Made by a program: the position numbers and the translations under genes. The notes below the pieces were generated by a model. It was not told the origin of the DNA. It ran no database searches and saw only the letters and a list, made by a program, of their open reading frames with translations. 64,000 nt of DNA from Lota lota (Eukaryota; Chordata; Actinopteri; Gadiformes; Lotidae): the NCBI GenBank assembly GCA_026745465.1, contig JACYXH010000812.1, forward strand, positions 2,795,454 through 2,859,453, in the 5' to 3' direction. Shown here in pieces: positions 61,739-64,000 of the stretch; position 1 is the first letter of the stretch; every line of letters starts with the position of its first letter.

Positions 61739-63671
61739 ATCAGCCAACCCAACCCTGAAACTGGCGTCATTCTGGCTCTGAAATGAGCTTGATTCATACA
61801 GGTGTTCATGAATTAAAGGATCATTGAGGCATGCGATAGACTCAAGCTACCTCATGCTAGCTGCTACTCACCAGCAGGGAGACTGTGATTGGTCCTTTAA
61901 TAATCCACCAAATACTGACATGGTCCATGTCGTCCCAGCAACTGCAATCAAATGCCAGATGTCTTGAAAGGCGGACTGTGTCAGATTGTCTAATGCAGTT
62001 TTTCCCAACCTTGTTGTACAACTAAAGTGTCATCAAGACATTACAAGGACCACCTCAAATGCAAATAGTAAAAAATAATAAATACATGCAGTGGCTGAGC
62101 AGAGTGCCAGCGCACCATTTATACACAATTATTACCGCAAGAAGGTCATTGCCAGTGAGAAACAGTAGAATGAAACACAAACACAAAACATCAATGGAAA
62201 ACATTACAGTGGAAAACTGGAATGCACAAAAATACACTATTTTTGGAAATATATTTATTATATATTTATTTTCAATTATCTATATTCTTTTTGTATTATT
62301 TAACGTTTTTCTATTTCAAGAATAAAATCCCACGTACCACCTGCAGTACCCTCGGGTACCACTAGTGGTGCACGTACCACAAGTTGAAAAACACTGGTCC
62401 AGTGCTTCAGCCATAGGTTTCAACCTATTTAATATTGTCGATGTGCAACACATTACAAGGTGAGATCTGAAGGTTACAATTGTAATACATTTCACAATGC
62501 ACATTTTCCTTGATTTAAGTCAAATCACGGTTTTGACGTGACAATAAAGACAAAACCCAAGATAAAAGGCTTCCAAACTGCAAATCTATATTGGATTTGT
62601 TTTCTTTATGCAGCCATTGTGATTTAGGACAATAAGCCAAAAACCTTTTCAACAATTTACTAGAAATATATGCTGGTTATTTCATGTGAGAAAGAATAGG
62701 GTTTTTTAAAATTTGTAGCAGCTCTATTGTGTTTGTTCATCCAATGTTATATGATATAGCATATCAAATAATACATTTGAGTAAGATGAATATGGGCTGT
62801 ACACTCTGTGTAAAACTTACCCTCTGTCGTCATAAAGATATCTGGTCAACACCCATATGATGAGAACTGTGGACGGCAGCCCTACAAACATTAAAACAAA
62901 AAGGTAAAAGGAAAACCCAACCCTAATACAGTTTATATTAGATTAAATGTGATGTAGTGGGCTACATAATAGTGCTTTGGATTGATCCTGGTCCAATCTC
63001 GACTTGAAAGCACAAAGTTTTACAAACGTCGGAGCACATCCCACACTAACAGATCACTACCAAACCTGGTAGTGATCTGTGAGATGGCAAGAAGGCATTT
63101 TTTTTATGTTGATAGTGGGCGGGGCCCAGCTCAAATAGCTGGGTTTTGCTTTTGCTTCAAACAATGCTATTTTGCAGAACTGAAATTGTATGTAAAGTAT
63201 GTTATTCAACAATAGTATTCTATGTGGTGGAGTTTACACATGGGAATCACACTCTCCATAGAATCCCAAGCTCACATAGCACAGCAGCAGAACTACACAG
63301 CATGCACTGTCACGCTACATATGAGTTCATAGTGAGCGTGTACATAATGTACCCAGAATTATGCCATTGTACAATTTTAATATAAAGTCTATTCAACAAA
63401 AACACCTATTCAAATGCTAAATGGACAGAGCAGGTTTTGAAAGGGATTATTATTAAAATGGGTCCCCCTACACACACACACACACACACACACACATCCA
63501 ATGAGGATGTGACTTACCCCATCCAATGAGGATGTACCACCAGAAGTACTTCCTCTGGGAGACGAAGGTGAGCACCAGCAGGGTCTGCAGGTACAGCCCC
63601 TCCACCAGCAGCCAGAAATAGTTGGCCAGAATACTGAACTGGAAGAAGGCCACGGCCGCCTTGCAGGTCGC
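58965..63671 (-). CDS. ghrhr: GHRH-receptor-like class B1 GPCR (3' seven coding exons; 5' end outside window)
   Basis: Class B1 receptor paralogous to adcyap1r1, expected at the plasma membrane, coupling to Gs on binding a GHRH/PRP/PACAP-family peptide. Minus-strand exons in order: 63671-63518, 62881-62821, 61941-61872, 61509-61415, 59619-59490, 59411-59370 and 59111-58965, joining in frame to 699 nt (232 codons plus TGA). They cover TM3 to the C-tail. The match to GHRHR is best in TM6-TM7: [14 protein letters not shown] and LPENTGL then [11 protein letters not shown], where VIPR and SCTR differ. Neighbouring ADCYAP1R1 also fits, since GHRHR and ADCYAP1R1 are adjacent in mammals. It could instead be the fish PRP receptor (GHRHR2), or less likely a VIPR. 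TM3 ([20 protein letters not shown]) is closer to VIPR/SCTR than to mammalian GHRHR. Confidence 0.75.
59120..59218 (-). repeat. (CA)n plus 61-bp duplicated segment, copy A
   Basis: CA tract followed by AGTTATCAGCCAACCCAACC and 41 more bases (59158-59218) identical to 61735-61795. It lies in the last intron of the ghrhr-like gene. Confidence 0.93.
59370..59411 (-). CDS. ghrhr: ghrhr-like exon: end of TM7
   Basis: 42 nt, acceptor TTGCAG, donor GAG|GTAAGG; encodes [14 protein letters not shown]. Same length and phase as the paralogous adcyap1r1 exon. Confidence 0.92.
59490..59619 (-). CDS. ghrhr: ghrhr-like exon: TM6 to start of TM7
   Basis: 130 nt, acceptor TCTCAG, donor CAG|GTAGGG. It encodes [20 protein letters not shown] then [20 protein letters not shown]. 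The N-T-G-L segment in ECL3 is the best GHRHR-type marker. Confidence 0.93.
59641..59706. repeat. (AG)n microsatellite
   Basis: About 30 GA units; on the gene strand it is a TC tract 20 nt upstream of the TM6 exon acceptor. Confidence 0.96.
60102..60159. repeat. (GT)n microsatellite
   Basis: GT tract in the 1.8-kb intron 59620-61414, which has no recognisable exon; no hop-like cassette was found there. Confidence 0.96.
61415..61509 (-). CDS. ghrhr: ghrhr-like exon: TM5 and ICL3
   Basis: 95 nt, acceptor AATCCAG, donor AT|GTAAGT. It encodes [20 protein letters not shown] then [11 protein letters not shown]. One codon longer than the adcyap1r1 counterpart. Confidence 0.88.
61528..61795 (-). 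repeat. (CA)n array plus 61-bp duplicated segment, copy B
   Basis: About 205 nt of CA repeat with ATGCACAC interruptions, followed by the same 61 bp (61735-61795) as at 59158-59218. It sits in the intron just upstream of the TM5 exon on the gene strand. Confidence 0.93.
61872..61941 (-). CDS. ghrhr: ghrhr-like exon: ECL2 and start of TM5
   Basis: 70 nt, acceptor ATTGCAG, donor CTG|GTGAGT; encodes [20 protein letters not shown], with the conserved ECL2 CW. Confidence 0.92.
61988..62404 (-). mobile_element. Non-autonomous hAT-type element
   Basis: Left end CAGTTTTTCCCAACCTTG (61996) and right end, reverse-complemented, CAGTGTTTTTCAACTTGTGG (62396) are imperfect inverted repeats. Flanking 8-mers GTCTAATG (61988-61995) and GTCCAGTG (62397-62404) match at six of eight positions, fitting an old hAT target duplication. 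No transposase coding is present. Confidence 0.75.
62821..62881 (-). CDS. ghrhr: ghrhr-like exon: TM4
   Basis: 61 nt, acceptor TTTGTAG, donor GG|GTAAGT; encodes [19 protein letters not shown]. It starts GLP as in mammalian GHRHR (GLPVLF), where PAC1 and VIPR have GTP. Confidence 0.9.
63472..63497. repeat. (CA)n microsatellite and short direct repeat
   Basis: CA tract followed by ATCCAATGAGGATGT, which repeats at 63521 as the end of the TM3 exon, so the exon end and donor region are partly duplicated here too. Confidence 0.85.
63518..63671 (-). CDS. ghrhr: ghrhr-like exon: TM3, ICL2, start of TM4
   Basis: 154 nt, acceptor CGTCTAG, donor G|GTAAGT; encodes [20 protein letters not shown] then [20 protein letters not shown] and YILIGWG. 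Length and phases equal those of the adcyap1r1 TM3 exon. Confidence 0.94.
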
Positions 63672-64000
63672 CTAGACGTAGAGGGGAGGATAGGGGCACA
63701 TCCACATCAACAACAACAGCAACATCAACAACAACAACAACAACAATAAGGCTCCCAGCTACAAAGGGCAGATGGTTTACTATGGGAAAGGGCAGCATTG
63801 GTAGGCTGGTGTCATCTTCAGAGCACTTCTCTATGAGAGCCAGTTTGTTATTTATGTACACGTTATAAATTATGTTGCCTCTAGTGGACACCGGTAGCCA
63901 CTGCACTCTCCATTGAGCTCGGTCACGCGGGGGCGCTAGTGTGGATCTGAGGGAACCGTGGACACTTCTGAGGTTGGATTTAGGTCTTGAATATTAAGGC

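Noticed and set aside
58965-63671. Assignment of the minus-strand receptor as VIPR1
   Set aside because: TM3 is VIPR-like, but TM4 GLP and the ECL3-TM7 block fit GHRHR better, and linkage to adcyap1r1 agrees with GHRHR. Not fully excluded.

Overview
The window is vertebrate, almost certainly teleost, genomic DNA. The evidence is the set of intron-split genes with GT-AG introns, typical fish repeats (a Tc1-like element with paired terminal repeats, hAT-type short elements, tRNA-derived SINEs) and a very heavy load of CA/GT, CT/GA, AT and TCTA/TCTG microsatellites plus poly(C)/poly(G) runs up to 56 nt. Such density is reminiscent of cod-like fishes, but that is inference only. No bacterial, CRISPR, viral or toxin gene was seen.

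Layout: (1) 984-14622, plus strand: the last 14 coding exons of fyco1 (FYVE and coiled-coil autophagy adaptor). They cover part of the RUN domain, a giant coiled-coil exon, the FYVE domain, the LC3-interacting motif and the GOLD domain, 1353 codons plus stop; the first exons lie left of the window. A 3'UTR follows to about 16.3 kb. (2) About 16.3-33.4 kb: a gene-free interval of repeats and ordinary AT-rich sequence, with a few hairpins and X-box-like sites. (3) 36584-53102, plus strand: a complete coding set of adcyap1r1 (PAC1, the PACAP receptor, a class B1 GPCR), 13 constitutive coding exons (445 aa) plus an alternative 'hop' cassette exon of 84 or 81 nt. A candidate non-coding first exon lies near 33.4-33.7 kb, and a long 3'UTR may run to about 57.45 kb. 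(4) 58965-63671, minus strand: the 3' seven coding exons (232 codons plus stop) of a second class B1 GPCR, best matched to the GHRH-receptor/PRP-receptor clade; its 5' exons lie right of the window. The two receptor genes are convergent.

How the genes relate: fyco1 acts in autophagosome and late endosome transport and has no obvious functional tie to the receptors. The two receptors are paralogues with matching exon lengths (154, 61, 70, 92/95, 130 and 42 nt). Both are expected to be plasma membrane receptors for PACAP/GHRH-family peptides coupling to Gs, with hop-containing PAC1 forms altering G-protein coupling.

Most notable observations: a tandem NAG acceptor at the hop exon that would give the hop1/hop2 pair, and a duplicated copy of the hop exon end with its splice donor 91 bp downstream; a 56-nt poly(C) run acting as the polypyrimidine tract of the TM2 exon; a GC-AG intron in the PAC1 ectodomain; a fyco1 FYVE domain whose basic HHCR motif reads RKYTCR; and two introns of the GHRHR-like gene that carry the same 61-bp sequence next to a microsatellite just before the splice acceptor.
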